64,000 nucleotides of DNA from Curvularia sp. ZM96 (taxonomy: Eukaryota > Ascomycota > Dothideomycetes > Pleosporales > Pleosporaceae): NCBI GenBank assembly GCA_022457065.1, contig JAJGBQ010000004.1:992001-1056000 (forward strand), read 5' to 3'. Numbering within the stretch: the stretch's first letter is position 1; each line of letters starts with the position of its first letter. The notes under the pieces were generated by a model, which was not told the DNA's origin, did no database searches, and saw only the letters and a list, made by a program, of their open reading frames with translations. Below, one piece after another: positions 30,946 to 42,032 of the stretch. The translations under genes and the position numbers were made by a program.

Positions 30946-31521
30946 ATGGCTTCCAAAGTCGGTCTCGGCGTGCCAATGCCGCTGCTTGCTCCTGCGACTG
31001 CTACCTGGGCAGCTCCCTTTGCAGCATATTACCTTTTCTTACAGCAGCGCATCGTACTCAAGCGATTCGGTACCAAGACGTAGGTAGAGCTTTGGTGGTG
31101 AACAACGATACCTGTGAACTAATGCTAGTGACAGTGTCCTGGGCGACAAGTCGGACGAATCCAAAGGCACGGCAGACCCTCTCTTCGTGTGTTCGCGTGC
31201 GCAAGCCAACTTTACCGAAAATGTGCCATTGATTCTTGTTGTTGCGCTCCTCGCAGAGCTCAACGGAGCCGACAGGTAATTATGCCGGTGTCAAATCGGA
31301 TGCGTGGTTATCTCGAGTCTAATTATGATGTTAGGTCTTACATCAACTATGCCCTTGGTACCCTCTTTGCTCTTCGTGTCGGGCATGTTGAGCTTGGTTT
31401 GATGGCCCAGGGTGGCAAGGGCATTGGAAGGCCGATCGGTTTCGTTGGCACTCAGGCAGTGTTGGCTGGACTCGCCGGATATACGGCGTACCTGATCAAG
31501 GATTACTGGATGATCGGCTAG
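30946..31521 (+). CDS. MAPEG-family membrane protein
   Basis: Three exons, join(30946..31079, 31129..31275, 31335..31521), 155 residues. The splice joins are TKT-DSVLGDKS and GADR-SYINYALG. It has four hydrophobic segments: residues 9-30, a central ENVPLILVVALLAEL, a third including YALGTLFALRVGHVE, and a C-terminal one before KDYWMIG. The pattern ANFTENVP followed by R(V/I)xH is the MAPEG signature (membrane-associated proteins in eicosanoid and glutathione metabolism). Fungal relatives are ER membrane proteins related to microsomal glutathione transferases; the substrate is not known. The family assignment is firm, the reaction is not. Confidence 0.88.
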
Positions 31522-31889
31522 GGAACAGCCGAGAAGACATGAGAACAGCCCGATGCTGAATGGCTGAAGAACTGTGTAATGTTTGTGATGGAAGACAAGA
31601 AGTTCACCCAATACAAGTTATTCTGCCTTTCTTGAAGTTGTGCATATGCGTACATAAGCAGGCGTCGAACTCCAAGCCACATGTGAGATGCAAGCGCATT
31701 ACGTAGCTGCGGCGCCAAGGCCGTTGTCTACATGCCGTGGAGCTGCGGTTGTTCTTGTCCCCACCAAATCTCTGAGTACACGGTATCGATTCCGCCAAAT
31801 ACGACAGACGCGTCCGACCCTACCTGAGTCTCTGAACCGCCCGTCGCTATTGATCTGACGTCTCGTGTTTGAAGTTGCCCTGCGGCGCA
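31522..31889. other. Intergenic region upstream of the GGA adaptor gene
   Basis: About 370 bases holding the MAPEG 3' end and the GGA promoter. No gene is seen. Confidence 0.45.
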
Positions 31890-34210
31890 ATGGAGGCAGC
31901 GTCTGCGCGCATGGCAGCCCGCGATCGCTACGGCATATACGGAGAAGCACCCAGTTCCCCATTGCAGCGCTACATATGTAGGCAAAACACACAGCACCTG
32001 TTTGCACGATGCTCATACAAGAAATACAGTGCAAGCATGCGATCCGCAAAACTTCGAACCCAACCTGGCCCTGAATCTCGAAATCACCGACCTGATCAAC
32101 AGCAAGAAAGGCACCGCGTAGGATTAGGCCACCTCACCACTACACATACACACAGAAGTCTAATTGCCTTGCAGGCCTCGAGAAGCAGCCGTGACAATTG
32201 TGCACTATGTCAACCATCGCAATCAGAATGTCGCCCTCCTCGCGCTTAACGTATGCCTACTCTGCCCCGCCTTGTACATTGCGTAGCTCACCACTCCACA
32301 GCTCCTAGACATATGTGTCAAGAACTGCGGCTATCCTTTCCACCTACAGATCAGCACCAAAGAATTTCTCAACGAACTCGTGCGCCGATTTCCTGAACGC
32401 CCACCCATCCACGCTTCGCGGGTACAGAACAAGATCCTTGAACTGATAGAAGAATGGCGGCAAACAATATGCCAGACATCGCGCTACAAGGACGACCTGG
32501 GCTTCATAAGGGATATGCATAGGCTACTGAGTTACAAAGGATATATTTTCCCGGAAATTCGCAAAGAAGATGCTGCAGTGCTGAACCCGAGCGATGTACG
32601 TGCACAAATGGCTGGTGATGGTATTGCGTCGCTGACAGCAAGCAGAACCTCCGGTCAGCAGAAGAAATGGCCGAAGAAGAGCGCGAGGCGCAATCCGCAA
32701 AACTGCAAGAATTAATTCGCCGCGGTGGACCTGCAGACCTGCAAGAAGCAAACAAGCTCATGAAAGTCATGGCCGGATACGACACTCGAAACAAGACGGA
32801 CTGGCGCGCAAAGGCTGCTGAAGAAGTTGGCAAGATACAACAGAAGGCCAGAATCCTAGAAGAGATGTTGCAAGGCTATAAGCCAGGCGACCAGATTAAA
32901 GAAGGCGATGTTTTCGAGGTATGCCTGCAGTCCCCCCATAGTGTGGTGTCTTTCGTTTGGCTAACCCTGGAATAGGAACTAGCGAGTGCCCTTCAGAACG
33001 CGCAACCAAAGATCCAGAAAATGTGCGAAGAGGACTCTGAGGATCACGAAGCCGTGGCAAAGCTCTTCGAGATCAACGACAGTATACACAGGACGATAGA
33101 GCGATACAAGCTTTTCAAGAAGGGTGATATAGAGGCTGCAAACAACATTCCCCAGGGCACGCTTGGTCGCAGTGGTGCTGGCGTTTCTCAAGGCCCGAAT
33201 AACACATTGAATTTGATCGATTTCGGAGATCCGGAACCTGCACCACAAGCAGGAGGATCGTCTCAGGCTCAGCAACAACCGCCAGCTTCAGGAAATGCAC
33301 TCGAAGATGATCTTTTGGGCCTCTCATTGAGCGGAGACACATATGGACAGTCTGGCAGCATAGCCCTGGGGGGTTCGAACGGCTCAGGTACGCGATTTGT
33401 TTTTGTGCTCCAATCATATCACTGACAAATCTCAGTTCTTGGTTTATCAGGTGTGCCTGTGCCACATTCACAAGCCCCACAAAAGGCATCCAACCAAGCT
33501 ATAACGGATCTCTTCAACGCGGGACCGAAGCCGAGCCAACCTCAAGTAGCGTCACCTCCTCCATCTACCTTTTCAACACCTCCGCCGCAACCAGCTCGCA
33601 CGCCAGACCCGTTTGCTGCGCTAGCTTCTACTTCTCGGCAGGCTTCACCCTTCCAGTACCAGCAATCTGTCAAGCCTTCAGCTCCAGCTTCTTCTGGTGT
33701 TGTCGATTTGCTAGGTGGTGGTGGTGTCGCCGCACCGCCCGCCCAAGACACGAACGCCAGTAATGACGACGACGAGTGGGATTTTGCCTCTTCTGTACCT
33801 GATACATCTAAGGAATTAACAGTCAGCAACACAAGTATCAATATTCTTTTCAACATCTCGAGAGAAACAGATACGGTCCTGCTGATCCAATCACGGATAT
33901 CTAACAATACCCCTTTGCCTGTTTCTGGGTTGAAATTTCAGGTTGCTGCTTCAAAGGTAATGTCTAACTTGCGAATATAGATCCACCACAGTTTGCTAAT
34001 GAATCTTAGGGTGCTCAACTGCAGCTGGAACCACAATCTGGCGTCGATCTCGCACCTAACCAGAAGTTTGGTATCACTCAGAACATACGCGTGAATAATG
34101 TTCAGAGAGGTTCTGGCAACAACGTGAAAATGAGATGGAAAGCTTTCTACTCTATTGGTGGGCAGCAGAAAAACGAGATGGGAGAGATTCCGAGTCTTGG
34201 GGTTCCATAG
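31890..34210 (+). CDS. GGA clathrin adaptor (VHS-GAT-GAE), Golgi-localised Arf-binding protein
   Basis: Eight exons, join(31890..31977, 32030..32117, 32175..32250, 32302..32595, 32646..32918, 32976..33387, 33451..33956, 34010..34210), 645 residues. The VHS domain begins at SPLQRYI-LQACDPQNFEPN and includes NVALLALN-LLDICVKNCGYPFH. The GAT domain follows, with ELIRRGGPADLQEANKLMK and the Arf/ubiquitin-binding helices to about residue 330. A Pro/Gln/Ser-rich hinge carries clathrin-box-like acidic-dileucine motifs (NLIDFGD, DDLLGLSL, VVDLLGGG). The C-terminal GAE ear runs from VSNTSINILFNISR to GEIPSLGVP. GGA proteins recruit clathrin to trans-Golgi cargo for transport to endosomes. Start choice between ATG at 31890 and 31911 is open; both precede the VHS domain. 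Confidence 0.93.
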
Positions 34211-34519
34211 CCACTGTGATAGGAAAGCTGAGCTGTTGTTTTGCGGAGGGCACTGACCCAGGTATTCACGGTTGTGAATTGTGCAATGGAACTTGAATTG
34301 CTCTAGAAAAATCGTTGTTCAGCTCATGATACCCTACTGTGTCGTCAGTTGAGTGGTACGGAATAGGTCATCACAAACACACACGACGTCACTACGCTAG
34401 CGCCGCTTATCGATTACAAGGTTATTCCCCGGCCTTGCCCCTCCGAACTTGTCGACTCATTCACGTACCATTCGGACTCGCCACTCTACCTTCAGTCGCA
34501 AACACACCAACAAGCCAAG
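34211..34519. other. Intergenic region between the GGA gene and TSR3
   Basis: About 310 bases; C-rich with CACACA and CTCGCC words before TSR3. No gene is seen. Confidence 0.4.
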
Positions 34520-35713
34520 ATGGTTCGCCATAAGAAAGATTTCAAAGGCAACAACAAGTTCAAGAACCCCGCCAAACCCCGTCCCGCCCCTCGTCCACGC
34601 CGCAATTCAGACGAAGACGAAAATGACGCCGCCAACCCCAGACCTGCGAAACCTGAATTCAAAGCCGCATGCTGGGATCTCGGACATTGCGATGCCAAAC
34701 GATGTTCAGGGAAGAGGCTCATGCGCTTGGGCATGATGCGCGAGTTGCATGTGGGACAGAAGTTCGCAGGCGTGGTTGTGAGCCCAAAGGCGAAGAAGAT
34801 CATAAGTCGCGAAGACAAGGAACTGTTGGAACAGTACGGCGCTGCAGTTGTTGAAGCCAGTTGGAACAGGATAGATGAGGTGCCTTTCGGAAGGATAGGT
34901 GGCAAGTGTGAACGTTTACTACCTTACTTGGTCGCGGCGAATCCCACCAATTACGGTCGGCCGTGGCGACTGAACTGCGTAGAAGCACTGGCGGCATGCT
35001 TCTACATCTGCGGTCACCCCGAGTGGGCTGAATCAATCTTGTCGACCTTTTCGTACGGCCAAGCGTTTCTAGACATTAATGCCGCCTTATTAAAGCGCTA
35101 CCTAGCGTGCGAGAACGAGGAGCAGATTAAGAAGGCTGAGGAGGTATGGCTTGAGAAGATCGAACGCGAATACAACACAAGCAGGACCGAAAAGGAGGAA
35201 GGCCTTGAGGAAGATGAATGGGCTGGCGGAAACATGAATAGGCGTGTTATTGATGAGTCGGACGAAGACGACGATGATAACGAGGACGGAGAGAGTGGCG
35301 AAGACGAAGACGAAGACAAGATTGACCCAAGAAACCCTTACAACATTCCAGAATCTTCAGATGATGAGGAGGAAATGGCAGAATTGAGGCGCCGTGTTCT
35401 TGCTTCTAAGCCGTTTGCCAATCCCACACCGAAAGACGCCGAGGACGAAGATGAGGATACCAAGAAGGCACCTCAACGCATATCCGTGGCTGATCCTTCA
35501 CCCAAGAATGGGGCTCCTGGAGAAGATGATGATAGCGAGCGGACCGAAGGAGACGCCGAAGATGATGAGTTCGACAGCTTCATGGCTGCCCAACCAACGA
35601 CTGATCGCACCGGTATTTTGAGTAAGCAAAGGACAAAAGCCATGGATAATAAGTACAAGGCGACTTTCTCAAGTGGAAGTGTAAAGGCGCCTAGTGGGCG
35701 GGGATATCAGTGA
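34520..35713 (+). CDS. TSR3: 18S rRNA aminocarboxypropyltransferase Tsr3
   Basis: An intronless 397-residue protein. The basic start (MVRHKKDFKGNNKFKNPAK) precedes the catalytic core: WDLGHCDAKRCSGKRL is the family's N-terminal RLI-like motif, GVVVSPKAKKIISRED and VVEASWNRIDEVPFG follow, and RLLPYLVAANPTNYGRPW and NCVEALAACFYICG form the SAM-binding SPOUT-like part. Tsr3 moves the 3-amino-3-carboxypropyl group of S-adenosylmethionine onto N1-methylpseudouridine of 18S rRNA in late 40S maturation. From about residue 235 the protein becomes a long Asp/Glu/Ser-rich tail with several acidic runs, not needed for the known fold. All core blocks look intact. Confidence 0.94.
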   Translation: MVRHKKDFKGNNKFKNPAKPRPAPRPRRNSDEDENDAANPRPAKPEFKAACWDLGHCDAKRCSGKRLMRLGMMRELHVGQKFAGVVVSPKAKKIISREDKELLEQYGAAVVEASWNRIDEVPFGRIGGKCERLLPYLVAANPTNYGRPWRLNCVEALAACFYICGHPEWAESILSTFSYGQAFLDINAALLKRYLACENEEQIKKAEEVWLEKIEREYNTSRTEKEEGLEEDEWAGGNMNRRVIDESDEDDDDNEDGESGEDEDEDKIDPRNPYNIPESSDDEEEMAELRRRVLASKPFANPTPKDAEDEDEDTKKAPQRISVADPSPKNGAPGEDDDSERTEGDAEDDEFDSFMAAQPTTDRTGILSKQRTKAMDNKYKATFSSGSVKAPSGRGYQ

Positions 35714-36061
35714 TCACTTGTCACGTGCGCCCTAGCATATACTGTTTAGACGGCAGTGAGTTATGAAAGCGCATATATGTCGAATAGACCTGTCGAAGAT
35801 GGTATTGCCTGCTCCAAACAAGAAAACTGCCGTTATTTGAGTAGTTGTTTGTCCGTATCAGTACGTGGAATTGACTCGGTAATCAAGTAAAAAATCGGAC
35901 ATTGGTAATGCCATGCATGTAAATCCAGAAGCATCACATTGTCAAAGGACAGACAAATTGATTATGAAAAATTTTCATTTCTTCTTTTCGAGAAGAACGC
36001 CGATGGATGCCAGCTCTAAACACTAAAATAAAAGCTCATTCTATAGCATTGTATAACCCGC
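35714..36061. other. Convergent 3' region between TSR3 and brn1
   Basis: About 350 bases between two stop codons on opposite strands. It is AT rich at 35960-36040 and marks the border of the melanin block. No gene is seen. Confidence 0.45.
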
Positions 36062-36972
36062 TTACATGCAAGCAGCACCGTCAATGCCAATGACCTTTCC
36101 GTTGACCCACTCACCGTCCTGGGAAGCAAGGAAGCAGACGACGCGGGCAATGTCCACTGGCTGGCCAACACGGTTGTGAGGAGACCATGTGCAGGCGTAC
36201 TCGTCGACCTGGTCGTCGCTGAGCTTGTCGCCGCCGGGGATGTACTCGCGGCAGACAGCGTGGTACATGTCGGTCTTGATACCACCGGGGGCAACGCAGT
36301 TGACAGTGACCTTCTTCTCACCGGCGTCTAAGAGGTTGTTAGTATATGGCGGGAAAGTTAAATGGCGAGGTAAGACTTACCAATGGCCATGCACCTGGTG
36401 AAGGTCTCGATGGCACCCTTGGAACCAGAGTAGACAGCGTGCTTGGGGACACCCTTGGCCTGGCCAGTGATGGAACCCATGAGGATGATGCGACCGTACA
36501 TCTCCATGCGCTTGTAGGCAGCCTTGGCGACGAAGAACTGACCGCGAGTGTTGATGTTGAAGACACGGTCAAACTCCTCGGGGGTCACATCCTGGAAGTG
36601 GCCGAAAGAAACGACACCAGAGTTGGAGCAGCAGATGTCGAGCTTGCCAAAGTGCTTGACAACGTCGTCCATGAGCTTCTCGCTCTCCTCGACATTGCCG
36701 ACGTTGGCCTTGAAGGCGTGGGCATCAGAGCCGTTGTTCAGAGCCTTGATCTCCTTGACGACTTGCTCGGCTCCCTCGACGGCGTTGGCGTAGTTGACGG
36801 CGACCTTTGCGCCGCGCTTGGCAAGCTCAATGGCCATAGCCTTTCCAATACCACGGCCTGGAGTGTTGTCAGCATGAATCAGTCACTCCGCGGAAGGATT
36901 TTGAGGCTTACCTGAGCCGGTAACGACGGCGACCTTACCAGCCAGGCTCCATGTCTGCTCGATGTTGGCCAT
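36062..36972 (-). CDS. brn1: 1,3,8-trihydroxynaphthalene reductase (melanin)
   Basis: Three exons, join(36062..36327, 36381..36857, 36912..36972) on the minus strand, 267 residues, the family length. Joins are VVTGSG-RGIGKAM and CMAI-DAGEKKVTVNCVAPGG. It is a classical short-chain dehydrogenase: TGSGRGIG at 18-25 binds NADPH, NSG precedes the central strand, and the catalytic Ser149, Tyr163 and Lys167 are in GSITG and YSGSK. CVAPGGIKTDMYH and the C-terminal GIDGAACM match the Brn1/3HNR/ThrR group. It reduces 1,3,8-trihydroxynaphthalene to vermelone, and often tetrahydroxynaphthalene to scytalone, in DHN-melanin synthesis. Its place near cmr1 and the melanin PKS supports the naming. A long open frame on the opposite strand (36346-36915) is a shadow. 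Confidence 0.95.
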
Positions 36973-39900
36973 TGTGGATGTAGTGAAGTTTGTGAATCGG
37001 GAGGTGGAAAGATTGGAAGGCTGTTAATGTAGTAGTGAAGAGAGCTGGGAGTCGTGATGATGATGATTTCCCTTGTACGGTCAAGATACCCTCATATATA
37101 CCCTCTTCGCTATTCGGGACTCCAGCGGACAAAGGCGACTCCATGAGCACCTTCTTCTCCATCAAACAACCGCCGCCGCTATCCTCTCACACCCATCCTG
37201 CGTTTCCCCCCAACTCAGTGTCTCCGGTCCGGCACATCGCACTCGCCCCCAAGTGTTGTGCGTCCTAGGGCTGAAACTCGTGTACCTGCGCCCTCGCGCG
37301 GTCCCGTAGCAAAGGTCCCCGTAGGAGACCCAGAGCCTCAGGGACAAAAGTCCGGAAGGAGGGGCCGAAGTGCGAAACAGACGGCCGTGATTGGACAGTC
37401 GACCAGGATGTTCAGGCTGACCATGCAACACCAAAGTTTCCAGTCACTCTGTCTATGAAGCGGAATATTGTTTCAAAGGAATAGATCGTCTTTTTTTAGT
37501 CGACTGTGGATCATACTCCACAGAGAGTCCATGTGCCTGCCTCATTGCGATTGTAGTACATGACTGACTCGCTCAGTCTCGAAGATGTCGAGACGGGGGA
37601 GCGGGGAACATGCAAGTGCTTAGTGCGGCATTGCGGACTCTATTTCCGTATGTGCGGGACTCCGTCTAGGTGAGCCCTTGGACGATTTGCCCAGGCAATC
37701 CTGAAGCTCCCGTAAGCGCAGATCATGTGACCTTGTCGAGGCAGGTCGAATGGAGAGCTTGCCAAGAACCGGCACAATCATCGTCCCATCAGCATCAACC
37801 AAAGCGCGTCGAAATGTCCATATGGCTCCCCATCCACTCATGCTCATAGGCGCGTTTGCTTGGGCTCTTGGGTTTCGGAACGAGGCCCGGTAAAGGTGGG
37901 AGAGTCTTGCAAGTCGGCACCGTTTTGCAGCTTGCTGTCGCCATCCAAGAATGTCAATGCCGGCGGTCATGGCGGGGATCCGCGGGTAGGTAGCTCTCCC
38001 GCCCGTGCATGTCCACCTCACTTCATCTTCAGAACATCGTATTATCGATGGATAGCAATATCCAGATTGCATACGGCGAGTTGATAGTATTCTTACCCTT
38101 TGCCTACTTACGGATGCATCCTGTGCGTACATCGAAATTCATCCGGATACGAGCGGCGCCGACAACAACGACCACTTAGAGTGATAGAGGCGCGGTCAGC
38201 CTTTTTTTCACTAAGCGATATACCCGGAGGTTGGGAGGTGAATAATGACTACCTTGAACGGCGTGACTCGGCGCCTTCCGTTCACATCTGGCGGACGCCA
38301 AGCTGCCGTCGCTCGACATGTGGTGTTCTAATGGCGGCACTGCAACGACTCGAGAGCGGACACCATGATCATTCTCAGGGTTTTCTATTGGTTCCACAGT
38401 GTCTAGCAGACATATCTATCATATAACGATGTGTCACAGCGACGACGCCGCAGCCAGTGTCTCGCTGCATTGTCCGCGGAAGCATGGCCAACTTCGTGTA
38501 TTCAAGCCCTTTTCAGAAGTGTGAGTAAATTGAACTAGCTAGAAATGGACGGCATGAGAATCACTGTGTTCCACTAGTTCTGTACGAGCACGAAGCCCTG
38601 TACGACACAATTGTGTTGTATGAGACGGAATATCATTCAATGGCAGAACAACGTACATCGCCTCCGCCCTGTATCAGCCCTCGACATTAAGTCGTGACGA
38701 CTCACCGGTTGATTGCGTCATCCGCAATGCAAAGATAAGCTTTACAGAAATGACGCCGCGTTTTCTTAATCGTAACCTCGCCCAACTAGCCAGTGAGACA
38801 CCATAACTCCTCAAATTGCAACGGTAGCGTGAACCGCTTCACTCCAAGCCCCTTTTCTCTCCGGCCCCACTAAGGAGCAGCACAATATGTCTCAAGGGAG
38901 AAAAACCTTAGTGGGGTCGTGTGAGCTATTCCTGAATGGCTTTCGCTCCCCCTCCATCCGTTCGGCGTCGAGGCAAGCAGTGCATTGGTTTCGAAGCGAA
39001 ACAAAACAAAGGTCGGGATACCGATGAACCGTCTCTCACTACTGCCCATCGGCCTATTTCCCATTACTACCCAAGGATGGATATACCGAAGCTGATCTTA
39101 TGCGAGTAATCACCAGAATAGTATTACTTCGGGCTGCCTTGTGTACGACCGTCGCCCCGCGGCCTGTACTGGCGTCAATTTCTTTTCTCCTAGACATTAA
39201 ACGGTGGATGCTTAGAGTAACACAATAACGAGAAAAATGTCTCTGATGAGTGATGTGACACCATACCTAGATGCAAAATTCCGGACCATACAGCATACAA
39301 CTGCTGGGGTTAGTCGTAATAGTAATAGTGATGATTCGTCCAGATATCCATCCTCACAAACAACTACCTAGATACACAAGTTCCATTTCTCTCGTCATGC
39401 ATTTACCGTCACCCTTCGGATACTACCCGGTCGATTCCCCTCAAAAAACCGCCAGGTCGACGTTCGGCTAGCAGAGATCTGCAACCGGGGACGTGCAGAT
39501 GTTTGTTGTGCCCTTTCCCACCGGTATGGTCGGTATGGGGATATGCTATGCGCATCCCCATACATATGCGGCCCGCCTTACTTTTTTAAGGAAAGGGTAA
39601 GGTAGTATATTCCTACAACGGCACTGATAATCTCCGACTCACCGACCGTCCTCCTTTCTCTTTCTTGGATAGCGACGGGTTGAGCTCTTGGAAGGGGTAG
39701 CTCGGGGCCTTTTTCTGGTCTGCCCGTTGGCATGCCCTTCTTTTGCCTTCACAAGGGCAAGTGTGTGGGTGTGTGAGATGGTAGCGAGGCAAAAGTCCGA
39801 AGGGCCAAATAGTCCGGGGGTTTACTACTTTGAAACATGTTGCCTACGGGCTGTGATGCGGGCAGCCGTGGTCTTGGCAGATGTTACTTCGTTTAGTAGG

Positions 39901-42032
39901 CATGGGCCATGCCACACATGTAAGGCAGGTGAGCCCCATGCATATCAACACACGTCTTTTTATTTTTTATTTTTTTTTCCAACTGTTAGCCCGAAGGCAA
40001 ACGTTACTGGTGTCGTGTGTATGCAGTGGGGAGGAAACATGCACATCGACGTCAGTTACAAGCAGGAAACCAACAAAGAGTAGATTGGAGCCGCGTGTCT
40101 TTTTTCTTTGCAATGGCCAGTCAGCTCACGATGCCTTGTTTACTCACTATTCACCCCACGCCCAGTTGAAACGCGTAAGCCTTTGTGTCAAGCCAAGCTG
40201 TATATAGCAAAGACCGGTTTTGACCATCGGGATTTTCTAAATACGTTGTGCGTAATACCGAAGCCTTCGTTGATGCAGTGAGCCGTATTCAACCAGATGC
40301 ATCAAGATGTGGTGTAGATTGCGACCACAACCGGTAAAGGACTGGCAATCTCCGAACAAGGATGTCCGCAGAGCTGGTAGCTAGCGAGTAAGTGAACAGG
40401 TTCGGTGTAGTGGGTAAATGGTCTAGTTGGTTGGATTTTGTAAATGACGACTGCTGTTGCTAACCTTGTCGTCAGTGCCAACTGCACAGTGCATCAACAA
40501 AAGGGCTAGCACAGAACGACATGGAGGGATGCGGCGGCATCTGAATGGTGTAACCAATGTGTGCCCGAGTAGGCGCATAGCGTCCGGCAAGAGGAGAAGC
40601 GAAGACGTTCAGGTAAACGATCGAGGGGAGGGACGTGCCTCAATTACGCCTTGCCTCGCGCTTGCTCCACACAAGTGTCTGCTACTAACGCTCGAAAAGG
40701 GGGGGTGAGGGGAAAGGTTGCAGGTGTAGCACTTGCGGGGACCCAAGTGTACCCCCTTTCACCCCTTTCTCCGATGCTTTTAGATTTATATATCCCGTGT
40801 GCTTGGTCATTCACTGCCGGACCGTAACTCGAAGTCAGATGGAAAACCAAAGATACACATCCTTATGAACGCTACTCGATGCCGTTTGATGCAAGAGAAT
40901 CTCGCCACCTTGCTGTCGTACTCTCCACGCAAAGAAACCCCACCACCCGCCATGTCATTCGACCCCGCCAGCCATCCAAAGCCTCTCGACGCCCCATTCA
41001 TCAGTTGCCACTCACATCACTTCAACGTACCTCATCTTCAGCTTGCATCTGAGCCACGTGAACGCCATAGGAAAAAGAAAGGAAGACAAGAGATGGAACG
41101 ACTCAGCTGCACGTATCAGCAACGCAATGGGTCAGTTCGGTGTGGGTGAATGGATGGATTACAAAAGTGGAGTGGAAGACTTCCAGTTGGCTCATCCATT
41201 CCTTTTTTTTCAATGGACAACATACTCGTTACCCATGCTGTAGCCTATACAGCACCGACGTTGCCACCAGGATAGAAGAAGGATGAGGGGAATACCTTGG
41301 CAGAAGAAGAGGGTAAGTACTTCTTGTGCAAGATGACATTAGCTGCAGCATCACGATCGGCATCCCAGCATCGACCGAACCTCCGCGTCTACCGATACAA
41401 CCGAGAAACGAAGGAAGAAAACTCTCCAAGCAAACGATATGGTTGGTGTTCCTAGTCGTTAGTGGAGTAGTCCGGTACCAAACCCTAACCTCTCCGTCGT
41501 CTCCCAAGACGACGACGCCAACCAAGCACACAACAACATATGGATGGAACCATCAAGCACTACATTAGGCATCATCTCATACATGTTGCTTCTTGTTTCA
41601 AAAGGTTCGTGAGAGAAATCCATCATTGCATATATATGTACCATACATTACGAATGTGCTGATACTTTGTATAGCACAGGTCTTTGAAAACATGCCGCCC
41701 ATTTCCTGCACATGAAGACTTCCAAGTCCAATTTTGAGAAGGACGAAAAAAAGACCGAGAAATCGAACCCCAAACTCCGAACAACGCTGTTCTGCACGCG
41801 CTGCTAGATGTCAAGCGCAGCGTACCCATGCGCCTGTCTGAACGCGTTTCGCAACGTTCAAACATGGGTAGGAAAATGTGTATATGTCTAGGCGCTAAGA
41901 AGACGGCAGAAAGGACGACAAGCCGACATGTACAAAGCCAAATACACCGTCCGCCAGTAGCATTTCGTTTCACTTTAAGGAATGATATGGACAAGAAAAA
42001 GAAAGGACGGAAAACAGACATTATATTGTCTC
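36973..42032. other. Gene-free 5.1-kb spacer between brn1 and cmr1
   Basis: No frame in this interval shows a domain, signal peptide or splice structure that I can support; the longest is 170 codons at 37620-38132 minus and reads as random sequence. The first few hundred bases must be the brn1 promoter, with a leader TTCACTACATCCACA before the ATG. The rest holds an inverted repeat at 39533-39563 and pyrimidine-rich tracts near 39650 and 40690-40770. Confidence 0.5.
39533..39563. repeat. Short inverted repeat GTATGGGGAT / ATCCCCATAC
   Basis: Ten-base perfect arms separated by 11 bases. The site is in the spacer between brn1 and cmr1. It could be a protein-binding site or a chance hairpin. 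Confidence 0.7.

Noticed and set aside
36346..36915. 189-codon plus-strand frame
   Set aside because: It is antisense to exon 2 of brn1 and crosses both of its flanking introns.
37620..38132. 170-codon minus-strand frame between brn1 and cmr1
   Set aside because: No domain, no signal peptide, composition like random GC-rich DNA, no splice partners.
41700..41830. Possible tRNA on the minus strand (GGGTTCGATTTC near 41765)
   Set aside because: The B-box-like word has no complementary T-stem, and no A box or acceptor pairing could be found.
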